A program made the translations under genes and the position numbers. From the NCBI GenBank assembly GCA_946886325.1, contig CAMPIK010000007.1:1-16788 (forward strand): a DNA stretch of 16,788 nucleotides, in the 5' to 3' direction. The notes beneath the pieces were generated by a model, which ran no database searches, was not told where the DNA came from, and worked only from the letters and a program-made list of their open reading frames with translations. Numbering within the stretch: position 1 is the stretch's first letter; each line of letters starts with the position of its first letter. This DNA is from an uncultured Shinella sp. GTDB taxonomy: Bacteria > Pseudomonadota > Alphaproteobacteria > Rhizobiales > Rhizobiaceae. Of the stretch, positions 6,151 through 14,898 are shown piece by piece.

Positions 6151-6516
6151 ATGAGCCCTAAAATCCTCCTTGCCGAAGACGACAACGACATGCGCCGCTT
6201 TCTCGTGAAGGCGCTCGAAAAGGCCGGCTACAAGGTCATGTCCTACGACAACGGCGCCAGTGCCTACGACCGCCTGCGCGAAGAACCGTTCTCGCTTCTC
6301 TTGACCGACATCGTCATGCCGGAGATGGACGGCATCGAACTCGCCCGCCGCGCGACCGAACTCGATCCGGACCTCAAGGTCATGTTCATCACCGGCTTTG
6401 CCGCCGTGGCGCTGAACCCGGATTCCAAGGCTCCGAAGGACGCAAAGGTCCTTTCCAAGCCCTTCCACCTGCGCGACCTCGTCGACGAGGTCAACAAGAT
6501 GCTCGCTGCCGCCTGA
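6151..6516 (+). CDS. cpdR: CpdR single-domain response regulator (ClpXP adaptor switch)
   Basis: This 121-residue stand-alone receiver domain closely matches rhizobial CpdR. Acidic pocket residues are Glu9, Asp10 and Asp11, the phospho-acceptor is Asp53 in LLLTDIVMPEMDG, and the switch residues are Thr81 and Lys103 (SKPFHLRDL). CpdR is a target of the CckA-ChpT phosphorelay; in its unphosphorylated form it helps ClpXP degrade cell-cycle proteins, and in Sinorhizobium CpdR1 is needed for normal division and symbiosis. I chose ATG 6151 over the in-frame ATG 6136 because it puts the protein start (MSPKILLAEDD) where homologues begin and the phospho-acceptor at residue 53, as in studied CpdR1. 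Neither start has a clear Shine-Dalgarno. The upstream region is shared with the divergent amidohydrolase gene, and a convergent membrane-protein gene ends 36 nt downstream. Confidence 0.93.
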   Translation: MSPKILLAEDDNDMRRFLVKALEKAGYKVMSYDNGASAYDRLREEPFSLLLTDIVMPEMDGIELARRATELDPDLKVMFITGFAAVALNPDSKAPKDAKVLSKPFHLRDLVDEVNKMLAAA

Positions 6517-6552
6517 CGGCGCGAGCCTCTCTCAGTCCGCCGGAAAACGCCG

Positions 6553-7101
6553 TTATTGTCGCGCCACGAGCAGCGCGACATAGGCGAGAACCGTCAGCAG
6601 CAAGCCGCGGAAGGCGAAGCCGACGAAGCGGTATTTCTGCCGCGCGATGACAGCCATCGCATCGGCATTTTCCATATATTGCGCGAAGAGATAGCCGCGA
6701 TCGCCCGTTTGGGCCGCAGTGAGAAACGCCTGACGGTGCTGGTTCCAGGCGCCCCAGAAGAGCGACGTCGATGTGTCGGCGCGCCGCGGCAGAACGACCA
6801 GGATCGCCGACAGGATCGAAAAGACGAGAGACACGGCCAGCAATGCCGAAAGAACCGCGCCGAGGGGACCGGATTCGGCGTAGCGGCTCCATGTAAAGAC
6901 GCCGCGCCCCTCGCCCGATGTCACGAGGAAGGCGAGCATGAACGTGAAGATATAGGCCGCCTTCTGGTCCGACAATCTCACCTGATCATAGAAGATATCG
7001 TTGATCTTCTTGATATGGTCGAAATGTTCAGGCGATATTTCAGAGACGCCTGCTCTATCAGGGCCTTTTATTGCAATCGTATCTATAGTCTGGCCCGTCA
7101 C
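6553..7101 (-). CDS. Small membrane protein resembling Pycsar transmembrane effector (PycTM/DUF5706)
   Basis: A 182-residue protein with three clear hydrophobic segments: about 48-64, 79-105 (long, perhaps kinked) and 159-179. The signature SDQKA (44-48) opens the first membrane helix, and SLFWGAW (113-119) follows the second. This pattern, a '(S/A)DxKA' helix start, two helices, a F-x-G segment, a soluble linker and a final helix, is what I recall of the PycTM (formerly DUF5706) family. In Pycsar anti-phage systems such proteins respond to cCMP or cUMP by damaging the inner membrane. The start is GTG 7101; AGGGA lies about 15 nt upstream, which is far, and no in-frame ATG precedes the first helix. 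It is divergent from a CHASE2 nucleotide cyclase (193-nt gap) and convergent with cpdR. A TATTAT at 7140-7135 could be its -10. Family call fairly good; defence function inferred. Confidence 0.72.
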   Translation of the reverse strand: MTGQTIDTIAIKGPDRAGVSEISPEHFDHIKKINDIFYDQVRLSDQKAAYIFTFMLAFLVTSGEGRGVFTWSRYAESGPLGAVLSALLAVSLVFSILSAILVVLPRRADTSTSLFWGAWNQHRQAFLTAAQTGDRGYLFAQYMENADAMAVIARQKYRFVGFAFRGLLLTVLAYVALLVARQ

Positions 7102-7294
7102 GCGCGTCGCATTCCCTGTAGCTTGCTCGTCCTGATAATACAGCGCACAGCAAATGCAAGTAGTCAGCAGAGTTCAACTTGACAAGCGTGCAGCATTCGG
7201 ACGTTCTCTGCCGCATGGGACCAAGTGACAGCGGTGCACCTCGCACCTTTCCGCAGACACCGGACGGCGACGGCAGCAACCGGCGTGCATCTTC

Positions 7295-9256
7295 ATGAAT
7301 CCGGCTTCCATCGCCGGCGGCGGACGCCACCGTTTCGACCGATCGCTGCGTCTCATCGCGCTGATGACCGGCGTCATCGTCGTGGTGACGGCGCTGACGC
7401 GGCTGCCCGTCTGGAACCTGCTCGAACTCAGGACATTCGACTACCTCTCGACGTTCGACGATCCGGCACCACCGGAGAACGGTCCGATCGTCGTCGCCAT
7501 CGACGAGCCTTCCTTTGCCGAGATCAACCGCCAGTGGCCCTGGCCGCGCGACATCCACGCGCGGCTCGTCACGGCCTTGCGCGCAGCCGGCGCCCGGGCG
7601 GTCGGCATCGACATCATCTTTGCCGAACCATCGAGCGACGCGGCAGACAAGGCGCTTGCCGCGGCACTCGGGCCGGACGTGGTGCTGGCCGGCGACGAGT
7701 CGCTCATCATCACGCCGCAAGCCGAGCAGTTGCTCCGCACGACACCGCTGCCGGCCTTTTCCGCCACCGGCGCGCGCACCGGCATCGCCTCGATCACGCT
7801 CGGCGGCGACGGCGTCTTCCGCCACGTTCCCGACTATCAAGACGGCTTTGCGGCAGAGCTCGCCCGCGCTGCCGGCCTGCCGGCCCAGGTGCCCGGCCGC
7901 GACCTCCTGCTCCAGGCCTATGGCCCCGGCCGCAGCTATCCGACGGTCTCCTACTATCAGGCGCTTGATCCGAAGAATTTTTTGCCCGCCAACTATTTCC
8001 GCGACCGGGTCGTGATCGTCGGCCTCAGCCTGCAGAACGCTCCGGCGATCGACGAAGGCGGCGCGGATGCCTTTGCCACGCCCTATACCGTCCACACCGG
8101 CCGCCTCGTTTCCGGTGCCGAGATCCAGGCGACGATCTTCGACAATCTGACCCGCGGGACAGCGATCGAGCGTGCTGCGCCGCCCGCGACGATTGCCGCG
8201 ATCATCGCGGCCGCACTTGCGGCGGCCATCGCCGCGCGGCGTTCGACACGCTGGCACAGCATCGTGATCGGCCTCGCCGTGATGCTGATCCTGGCGACGC
8301 TCGCCTTCCTCCTTCTCCGCTTCGCAAACCTCTTCCTGTCGCCGCTCGGACCGGCCCTTGCCTTTCTCGCCGTCCTCCTCGGGCAGGCCGCGCTCGACTA
8401 TGCCGAGGAGCGGCAGAAGCGCCGGCAGATCACCCGCGCCTTCTCGCAATACCTGTCGCCCGCTCTCGTGGACCAACTGGCGCGCGATCCGGAGCGGCTG
8501 AAACTTGGCGGCGAGCGGCGCACGCTGTCGATCCTCTTTTGCGACGTGCGCGGCTTCACGACGATCGCCGAGACGATGAAGGACGATCCGGAGCAGTTGA
8601 CGACGCTGATCAATCGGCTGCTGACGCCGCTTTCCGACATCGTCATGCGGCATGGCGGCACGATCGACAAATATATCGGCGACTGCCTGATGGCTTTCTG
8701 GAACGCGCCGCTCGATGACCCCGACCATGCCGCCCATGCCGTGACGGCGGCGCTGGAGATGCTGGAGGCGATCGACACCTTGAACGCCGAGCTGCGCCGG
8801 GAGGCGGCGGGCCATGCCGCCCATGTGCTGCGCATCGGCATCGGCATCAACACCGGCGATTGCGTTGTCGGCAACATGGGCTCGACGCAGCGGTTCGACT
8901 ATTCGGTGCTGGGCGACGCGGTCAACCTCGCGTCCCGCCTGGAGGGCGCCTCGAAGACCTATGGCGTACCACTCCTGCTCGGCGAGGCAACCGCACGGCA
9001 GGCATCACCTGCCGTTGCCATGTTCGAACTCGACCGCATCACCGTGAAGGGCCGAACGACCGCAGCACCCGTCTTTACAGCCCTCCGCAACGCGTCACCC
9101 GAGGCGATCGCGCTCCATGCCGAGGTGGTGGCAGATCGATATGCTGATAGCCTCGATGCGGACGATCCGCGCCTCGACCGGCTCTGCGCCGCGATCCCCC
9201 CGCTGGTGCCCTATTACGACATTCTCCGGTCGGAACAGTCCGGCAGCGGCGCATAG
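7295..9256 (+). CDS. CHASE2-domain class III adenylate/guanylate cyclase
   Basis: This 653-residue membrane sensor cyclase has a first membrane helix at about 19-37, an extracytoplasmic CHASE2 sensor domain (about 40-290; motifs FDYLSTFDDP, VVVAIDEPSF-like start, GIDIIFAEPS), a cluster of membrane helices (about 298-315, 322-342 and 346-364) and a C-terminal class III catalytic domain (about 405-595). Catalytic residues are complete: metal-binding Asp417 (FCDVRGFT) and Asp463 (KYIGDCLMAFW), transition-state Asn544 and Arg548 (VNLASRLE), and substrate-selecting Lys459 and Asp535 (FDYSVLGD). The Lys/Asp pair is typical of ATP-using enzymes, so cAMP is the predicted product. CHASE2 ligands are unknown. 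It diverges from the PycTM-like gene; TTGACA at 7179-7184 may be a -35, but no good -10 follows. ATG 7295 gives a short cytoplasmic N terminus; its ribosome site is weak. Confidence 0.9.
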   Translation: MNPASIAGGGRHRFDRSLRLIALMTGVIVVVTALTRLPVWNLLELRTFDYLSTFDDPAPPENGPIVVAIDEPSFAEINRQWPWPRDIHARLVTALRAAGARAVGIDIIFAEPSSDAADKALAAALGPDVVLAGDESLIITPQAEQLLRTTPLPAFSATGARTGIASITLGGDGVFRHVPDYQDGFAAELARAAGLPAQVPGRDLLLQAYGPGRSYPTVSYYQALDPKNFLPANYFRDRVVIVGLSLQNAPAIDEGGADAFATPYTVHTGRLVSGAEIQATIFDNLTRGTAIERAAPPATIAAIIAAALAAAIAARRSTRWHSIVIGLAVMLILATLAFLLLRFANLFLSPLGPALAFLAVLLGQAALDYAEERQKRRQITRAFSQYLSPALVDQLARDPERLKLGGERRTLSILFCDVRGFTTIAETMKDDPEQLTTLINRLLTPLSDIVMRHGGTIDKYIGDCLMAFWNAPLDDPDHAAHAVTAALEMLEAIDTLNAELRREAAGHAAHVLRIGIGINTGDCVVGNMGSTQRFDYSVLGDAVNLASRLEGASKTYGVPLLLGEATARQASPAVAMFELDRITVKGRTTAAPVFTALRNASPEAIALHAEVVADRYADSLDADDPRLDRLCAAIPPLVPYYDILRSEQSGSGA

Positions 9257-9273
9257 GCTGGACAAGTTTTTTT
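9239..9273 (+). terminator. Possible weak terminator after the cyclase gene
   Basis: TCCGGC (9239-9244) can pair with GCTGGA (9257-9262), a 6-bp stem with one G-U that overlaps the stop codon. A run of seven Ts at 9267-9273 follows 4 nt later. The long loop and the gap before the T-run make it weak; the T-run is the stronger part of the evidence. Confidence 0.4.
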
Positions 9274-9369
9274 GGCCGAATGCCATTTGAACGGCCTTCG
9301 TCATCCGTTCTTCTACTCGACATCGTCAAAGTCCCTTTTCGGATCGGCACCCCCAGCCCTCGCCTTCTG

Positions 9370-9398
9370 TTGACAACCCGAGGCGAAGCCGAAACAGT
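9370..9398 (+). promoter_or_regulatory. Candidate promoter of the macroglobulin-pbpC operon
   Basis: A full TTGACA -35 hexamer at 9370-9375 lies 64 nt before the start codon, but the -10 region 17 nt later (AACAGT, 9393-9398) is poor. The 177-nt gap from the cyclase and the preceding T-run suggest the operon has its own promoter; this is the best candidate seen. Confidence 0.3.
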
Positions 9399-9433
9399 GG
9401 CCGCGACGAGACAGACAGCGTTTGGAGGACTCC

Positions 9434-12400
9434 ATGTCTATGCGCGCGTTCATCGGCTTCTCGGCTCTTTTTCTCTCGGCCATCACCTTTTCGACCCCGC
9501 CTGTCGCCGCGGAAACGCGACGTGACGTCGCCACCACGCAAAACAGCGACTATTTCGGCTTCGACCTGCGCACCGTGCAGGATGTGACGCTCGACCAGTG
9601 CAAGGCCGACTGCGTCGACGACCTTTCCTGCCGCGCCTTCACCTACAATCCGAAGGTCCGCTGGTGCTTCCTGAAGTCCGACTTCAACCAGATGAACAGC
9701 TTCCCCGGCGCCATAGCTGGCCGGATCGTGCAGACGGACGGCGAGGACGATATCGGGGCGCCGCCATCGCTCGATTTCATCACCGATTCGATGCGGGAAC
9801 AGGCCCGCGAGATGCGTTCCGGCCTGTCGATCGCCAGCGATTTCGCTGGCCAGGGCGTCGAAAGCCTCGCCTCGCTCGGCCGGATCGAGACCGCATCGGG
9901 CCGCATCCAGCAGGCGCTCGACGCCTATACGGCGGCGCTTTCGATTGCGCCTGATGACCGGCATCTCTGGATCGAGATGGCGCAATCGGCCAGCCGCTCG
10001 AGCGGCAATACCTATCTCGCCGGTCGCGGCGCTCTCGCCGCCTACAACGCCTATCAACTCTCGCGCACCGTTTCGAGCCGCGCCGAGGCGCTCGCCGTTC
10101 TGGCCGATGCACTCGACAAGGCGCAGAACTTCCGCGCCGGCATCCAGGCCTACAAGGCGAGCCTGGAACTGAAGGCCGACGCCGCCGTCCGCACCGCCTA
10201 CCTCAACCTCAAGGCACGCCAGGGCTTCCGCATCGTCAACCACACGATCGATTCCGACAGCGTTACGCCGCGCGCCTGCGTCGAGTTCTCCGAACCACTG
10301 GTGAAGTTCGGCGCCGACTACCAGACCTTCGTCACGTTGGACGGTGCAGCCCCCAAGGCCGTCGAGGCGAAGGATCGCCAGATCTGCGTCGAGGGCCTGA
10401 CGCACGGCCAGCGCTACCGCCTGACGCTGCGCGCCGGCCTGCCCTCCTCGGTCGACGAGAACCTCGAGGCGCCGGTCAATCTCGACATCTATGTGCAGGA
10501 CCGGTCGCCGAGCGTGCGCTTCACCGGCGACAGCTTCGTGCTCCCGAGCACCGCCCGGCGCGGCATTCCGCTCGTCACCGTCAATTCGGCAAGCGCCGAC
10601 CTGACGCTCTATCGCGTCGGCGACCGGAGCATCGCGAGCCTGCTCACCAATTCGCAGTTCCTGACGCAGCTCGACGGCTACAATTCCGGCCGCATCGAGG
10701 ACGAGATCGGCCAGAAGGTCTGGCAAGGCAAGATCGACATCGCCAACGACCTCAACAAGGACGTGGTGACGAGCTTCCCCGTCGACGAGGCGCTGCCCGA
10801 GCGCAAGCCGGGCGTCTACGTGCTGACCGCCGTCTCCTCCGACAAGCCCGGCAACGACTGGGATTCGCGCGCCACGCAATGGTTCGTCGTCTCCGACATC
10901 GGCCTGACCACCTATGCCGGCACGGACGGACTGCATGTCTTCGCCCGTGCCTTGTCCTCGGCCAAGCCGATGGCGAATGTCGAATTGCAGTTGCTCGCCA
11001 AGAACAACGAAATCCTTGGCACCGCCACCACGGATGCCGACGGGCGGGCGACCTTCACCGCCGGCCTGATGCGCGGCGCGGCGGCGATGGCGCCGGCCGT
11101 CATGACGGCCAAGGGCGGCGATAACGACTATGTCTTCCTCGACATGACGCGCGCCGGCTTCGACCTCTCCGACCGCGGCGTCACCGGACGCCCGGCACCG
11201 GGCGCGATCGACGTCTTCGCCTGGACGGAACGCGGCATCTACCGTGCCGGCGAGACCGTGCATGCCGCGGCACTTGCCCGCGACATCGAGGCGGAAGGGC
11301 TCGACGGCCTGCCGCTGACCTTCGTCTTCACGCGACCCGATGGCGTCGAGGATCGCCGCATCGTCAGCCAGGGTGCTGGCCTCGGCGGACATACCGTCGA
11401 TCTCGCGCTGCAGGCAAACAGCATGCGCGGCACCTGGACGATGCAGATCTTCGCCGATCCCAAGGGATCGGAAATCGCCAACAAGCAGTTCCTCGTCGAT
11501 GACTTCGTGCCGGACCGGACCGAATTCGACATGACGAGCGAAGCGAAGGCGATCGAGAGCGGCGTTCCGGTCGCAATCGACATCGACGGGCGCTATCTCT
11601 ACGGCGCACCGGCCGCAGGCCTCGATCTCGAAGGCGAGATCGTGCTGAAGCCGACGCGCACCCGCGAGGCCTTCCCCGGCTACGTCTTCGGCCTTGCCGA
11701 CGAGGAAGCGGGCGAGGAAAACCGCACCACGCTCGACGGCCTGGAATCGCTCGACGAGGACGGCAAGAGCGTCGTTCAGGTCGAGGTGGGCGAGCTTCCC
11801 TCGACCACGCAGATGATCGACGCGACGGTGACGGTGCGCATGAGCGAGGCCGGCGGACGCGCGGTCGAGCGCTCGCTGACGCTGCCCGTCAAGGCAGACG
11901 GACCGATGATCGGCATCAAGCCGGAATTCTCCGGCGAACTGTCGGAGAATTCGGTCGGCAAGTTCCATGTGATCGGCATCGACGCTGAGGGCGGCAAGCA
12001 GGCGATGACAGCCATGCCCTGGAAACTGCTGAAGGTCGAGCGGAACTACCAGTGGTATCGCGACGGCAGTTCCTGGCGCTACGAACCGGTGCTGTCGACC
12101 GAGCAGGTCGCGACCGGCACGGTCGAAATCGGCGAGAACGGCGCGGAAATCTCCGTTCCGGTCGAATGGGGCCGCTACCGGCTCGAGGTCGAAAGCCCTG
12201 ATGTCGACGGTCCGGCGACCAGCGTCGAATTCGACGCCGGCTGGTATGTCGCGGCAAGCTCGACGGAAACGCCGGACGCGCTGGAAATCGCCTTCGACAA
12301 GGACAAATATGCGATCGGCGAGACGGCTAAGCTGAAGGTTTCGTCGCGCTTTGCCGGTGAGCTTCTGGTGATGGCGGGTGCCGAAAGCCTCGTTTCGGTC

Positions 12401-14887
12401 CAGACCGCGACGATCGGCGAGAATGGCGGCGAGATCGACATTCCGGTGACCGAAGACTGGGGCGCCGGCTCCTACGTGACGGCGACGCTGTTCCGGCCCG
12501 GCGATGCACAGGAAAGCCGGATGCCGATGCGCGCCATCGGCATCAAGTGGCTCGCCGTCGATCCGGCCGAACGCAAGCTGGCCGTGACCCTCGATACGCC
12601 GGATAAAACCCTCCCACGCCAGCCGCTGGAGATCGCGGTCGACGTCAAGGGCGCCGGCGCAAACGAGGAGGCCTATGTGACGGTCGCCGCCGTCGATGTC
12701 GGCATCCTGAACCTCACGCGCTACGAGGCGCCCGATCCGGACGGCTGGTATTTCGGCCAGCGCCGGCTCGGCATCGAAATCCGCGACCTCTACGGACGTC
12801 TGATCGACGGCTCGCTCGGCGCAACCGGCAGGCTTCGCACCGGCGGCGACGGCGGACAGCAGGCCCTGCAGGGCAATCCGCCGACTGAAAAGCTCGTCGC
12901 CTTCTTCTCCGGCGCCGTGAAGCTCGATGCGGATGGCAAGGCGAAGGTCAGCTTCGACATTCCGCAGTTCAACGGCACGGCCCGTGTGATGGCGGTCGCC
13001 TGGTCGAAATCCGGCGTCGGCCACGCGACGAAGGACGTGGTGATCCGCGATCCCGTCGTCGTCACTGCCAGCCTGCCGAAGTTCCTGGCACCCGGAGACC
13101 GGGCGGAACTGCGGCTCGATATCGCCAACACGGATGCACCGTCCGGCGACTACCAGCTCGACATAACGCACAACACGTCGGTCATGGTCGAGCAGACCGC
13201 AGCGGCCCGGACAGTCCCGCTGACAGCCGGCGGCAAGTCGAACCTGACCGTGCCGCTGATCGGCGGCGACGTCGGCACCGGCGTCGTGACGGTCAAGCTA
13301 TCGGCAGCATCCGGCGAGAGCTGGGAGCAGTCGCTGATCGTGCCCGTGCGGCCGGCGGCCATGCCGGTCACCACGCGGCGCACGCTGGAGATCGCCGCAA
13401 ACGGCAGCCTGACGGTCGATGACCAGCTCCTTGCGGGCAGCATGCTCGGCGGCGCATCGGTCGCGCTCAATGTCTCCCGCTCGGCCGCCTTCGACATTCC
13501 GGCGCTGCTGATGTCGCTCGACCGCTACCCCTATGGCTGCGCCGAGCAGACGACGAGCCGCGCGCTGCCGCTGCTCTATCTCAGCGAACTGTCGAAACAA
13601 TCCGGCATGCCGGAGGATACGGCCACCCAGAAGCGGGTGCAGGACGCGATCTACCGCGTGCTCTCCTACCAGTCCTCCTCCGGAAGCTTCGGCCTCTGGA
13701 GCCCCGGCTGGGGCGACCTCTGGCTCGACTCCTACGTCACCGACTTCCTGACGCGGGCGCGCGAGCAGAAGTTCGACGTGCCGGAACAGGCCATGGTGCA
13801 GGCGCTCAACAACCTGCGCAACGCGATCTCCTATGACAACAATGTCAGCGAACGCGGCAACGAGCTCGCCTATGCGCTCTATGTGCTGGCGCGCAACCGC
13901 AAGGCCGCGGTCAGCGACCTGCGCTACTACGCCGACACGAAGATCGGCGAATTCCGGACGCCGCTCGCCAAGGCCCACATCGCCGGCGCGCTCAGCCTCT
14001 ACGGCGACGCCGACCGGGCCGGCCGCGTCTTCCGCGACGCGCTCGGCATGGCCTCGCTGGTGCAGAATGCGAGCCTCTCGCGCTCCGATTACGGCTCGTC
14101 GCTGCGCGACGGCGCCGCGGTGCTGGCGCTTGCCGCCGAAAGCCGGCCGGCGCCCTCGATCATCCCGGACCTCGTCAAGGTCGTCGCGAACGAATGGGAC
14201 CGCAAGTACTACACGAGCACGCAGGAGCAGGCCTGGATGCTGCTGGCGGCACGCGCGGTTGCCGGCGAGGACCAGGGCCTCAGCCTCGAGGTGAACGGCG
14301 AGCCGCGCACCGGCGGCTTCGCGACGCAGATATCAGGCGAAGACCTGCTGAACCAGCCGCTGACGGTCGCCAATCGTTCCGGCGATCCGATCACCGCCAC
14401 CCTGACGACGGTCGCGGCTCCGGCCGATCCGCTGCCGGCCGGCGGCGACGGCTTTGCCATCGAGCGCACCTACTACACGCTCGACGGCGAGCCGGCGAAT
14501 GTCAGCGAGGCGGACCAGAACGAGCGCTATGTCGCCGTCATCCGCGTCACCGAGACCAATGCCTGGCCGTCGCGGATCGTCGTCACCGACCTCCTGCCGG
14601 CCGGTTTCGAGATCGACAATCCGAACCTCGTCGGCAGCGCCAACCTCTCGAATTTCGAGTGGGTCGGCGAGGTGCAGGCGGCGCATACGGAGTTCCGCAG
14701 CGACCGCTTCGTCGCCGCCTTCGACCGGACGGCAAACGACAACCGCGAGATCACCTTCGCCTATGTCGTGCGCGCGGTGACGCCGGGGACCTACGACCAT
14801 CCGGCGGCAACCGTCGAGGACATGTACCGGCCGCAGCTTTCGGCCCGCACGGCGACCGGCCGGATGCAGGTCACGGCGGCCCGGTAG
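9434..14887 (+). CDS. Bacterial alpha-2-macroglobulin with N-terminal PAN domain (YfhM-type)
   Basis: This 1817-residue secreted protease-trapping protein starts with a signal peptide (about 1-27, likely cleavage after PVAA). It has no lipobox cysteine, so unlike E. coli YfhM it is not a lipoprotein. A PAN/Apple-type domain (about 34-100, Cys56, 60, 66, 78) follows, then a helical TPR-like stretch (about 130-250) and the macroglobulin domains; ERGIYRAGETV at 599-609 is the usual MG marker. The thioester motif YGCAEQTTSR is intact (Cys1369, Gln1372), so covalent capture of attacking proteases is expected. The C terminus (about 1690-1817) carries MG10-like VVTDLLPAGFEIDNP. Known role: a periplasmic inhibitor that changes shape when its bait region is cut. 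ATG 9434 has GGAGGA at 9424-9429; ATG 9440 is an equally possible start two residues later. pbpC follows after 11 nt, the usual partner arrangement. Confidence 0.95.
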   Translation: MSMRAFIGFSALFLSAITFSTPPVAAETRRDVATTQNSDYFGFDLRTVQDVTLDQCKADCVDDLSCRAFTYNPKVRWCFLKSDFNQMNSFPGAIAGRIVQTDGEDDIGAPPSLDFITDSMREQAREMRSGLSIASDFAGQGVESLASLGRIETASGRIQQALDAYTAALSIAPDDRHLWIEMAQSASRSSGNTYLAGRGALAAYNAYQLSRTVSSRAEALAVLADALDKAQNFRAGIQAYKASLELKADAAVRTAYLNLKARQGFRIVNHTIDSDSVTPRACVEFSEPLVKFGADYQTFVTLDGAAPKAVEAKDRQICVEGLTHGQRYRLTLRAGLPSSVDENLEAPVNLDIYVQDRSPSVRFTGDSFVLPSTARRGIPLVTVNSASADLTLYRVGDRSIASLLTNSQFLTQLDGYNSGRIEDEIGQKVWQGKIDIANDLNKDVVTSFPVDEALPERKPGVYVLTAVSSDKPGNDWDSRATQWFVVSDIGLTTYAGTDGLHVFARALSSAKPMANVELQLLAKNNEILGTATTDADGRATFTAGLMRGAAAMAPAVMTAKGGDNDYVFLDMTRAGFDLSDRGVTGRPAPGAIDVFAWTERGIYRAGETVHAAALARDIEAEGLDGLPLTFVFTRPDGVEDRRIVSQGAGLGGHTVDLALQANSMRGTWTMQIFADPKGSEIANKQFLVDDFVPDRTEFDMTSEAKAIESGVPVAIDIDGRYLYGAPAAGLDLEGEIVLKPTRTREAFPGYVFGLADEEAGEENRTTLDGLESLDEDGKSVVQVEVGELPSTTQMIDATVTVRMSEAGGRAVERSLTLPVKADGPMIGIKPEFSGELSENSVGKFHVIGIDAEGGKQAMTAMPWKLLKVERNYQWYRDGSSWRYEPVLSTEQVATGTVEIGENGAEISVPVEWGRYRLEVESPDVDGPATSVEFDAGWYVAASSTETPDALEIAFDKDKYAIGETAKLKVSSRFAGELLVMAGAESLVSVQTATIGENGGEIDIPVTEDWGAGSYVTATLFRPGDAQESRMPMRAIGIKWLAVDPAERKLAVTLDTPDKTLPRQPLEIAVDVKGAGANEEAYVTVAAVDVGILNLTRYEAPDPDGWYFGQRRLGIEIRDLYGRLIDGSLGATGRLRTGGDGGQQALQGNPPTEKLVAFFSGAVKLDADGKAKVSFDIPQFNGTARVMAVAWSKSGVGHATKDVVIRDPVVVTASLPKFLAPGDRAELRLDIANTDAPSGDYQLDITHNTSVMVEQTAAARTVPLTAGGKSNLTVPLIGGDVGTGVVTVKLSAASGESWEQSLIVPVRPAAMPVTTRRTLEIAANGSLTVDDQLLAGSMLGGASVALNVSRSAAFDIPALLMSLDRYPYGCAEQTTSRALPLLYLSELSKQSGMPEDTATQKRVQDAIYRVLSYQSSSGSFGLWSPGWGDLWLDSYVTDFLTRAREQKFDVPEQAMVQALNNLRNAISYDNNVSERGNELAYALYVLARNRKAAVSDLRYYADTKIGEFRTPLAKAHIAGALSLYGDADRAGRVFRDALGMASLVQNASLSRSDYGSSLRDGAAVLALAAESRPAPSIIPDLVKVVANEWDRKYYTSTQEQAWMLLAARAVAGEDQGLSLEVNGEPRTGGFATQISGEDLLNQPLTVANRSGDPITATLTTVAAPADPLPAGGDGFAIERTYYTLDGEPANVSEADQNERYVAVIRVTETNAWPSRIVVTDLLPAGFEIDNPNLVGSANLSNFEWVGEVQAAHTEFRSDRFVAAFDRTANDNREITFAYVVRAVTPGTYDHPAATVEDMYRPQLSARTATGRMQVTAAR

Positions 14888-14898
14888 GAAGGACGGCG

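Noticed and set aside
6517..6552. CGGCG/CGCCG inverted repeat in the cpdR-PycTM-like convergent gap as a terminator.
   Set aside because: Only 5 bp with a 26-nt loop and no T-run.
7058..8824. A 588-codon open frame on the minus strand.
   Set aside because: Antisense to the CHASE2 cyclase, whose catalytic residues are complete; no domain is seen in the antisense translation.
6553..9256. Calling the pair a canonical Pycsar defence system.
   Set aside because: The cyclase carries adenylate-type substrate residues and a CHASE2 sensor, and the genes are divergent rather than in one operon. Reported only as a hypothesis.
9326..13171. A 1281-codon open frame on the minus strand.
   Set aside because: It lies opposite the macroglobulin gene, whose domains and thioester motif are clear. 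The translation is low-complexity, rich in Arg, Asp, Gly and Ala, with no recognisable domain, as expected for the antisense of GC-rich coding DNA.
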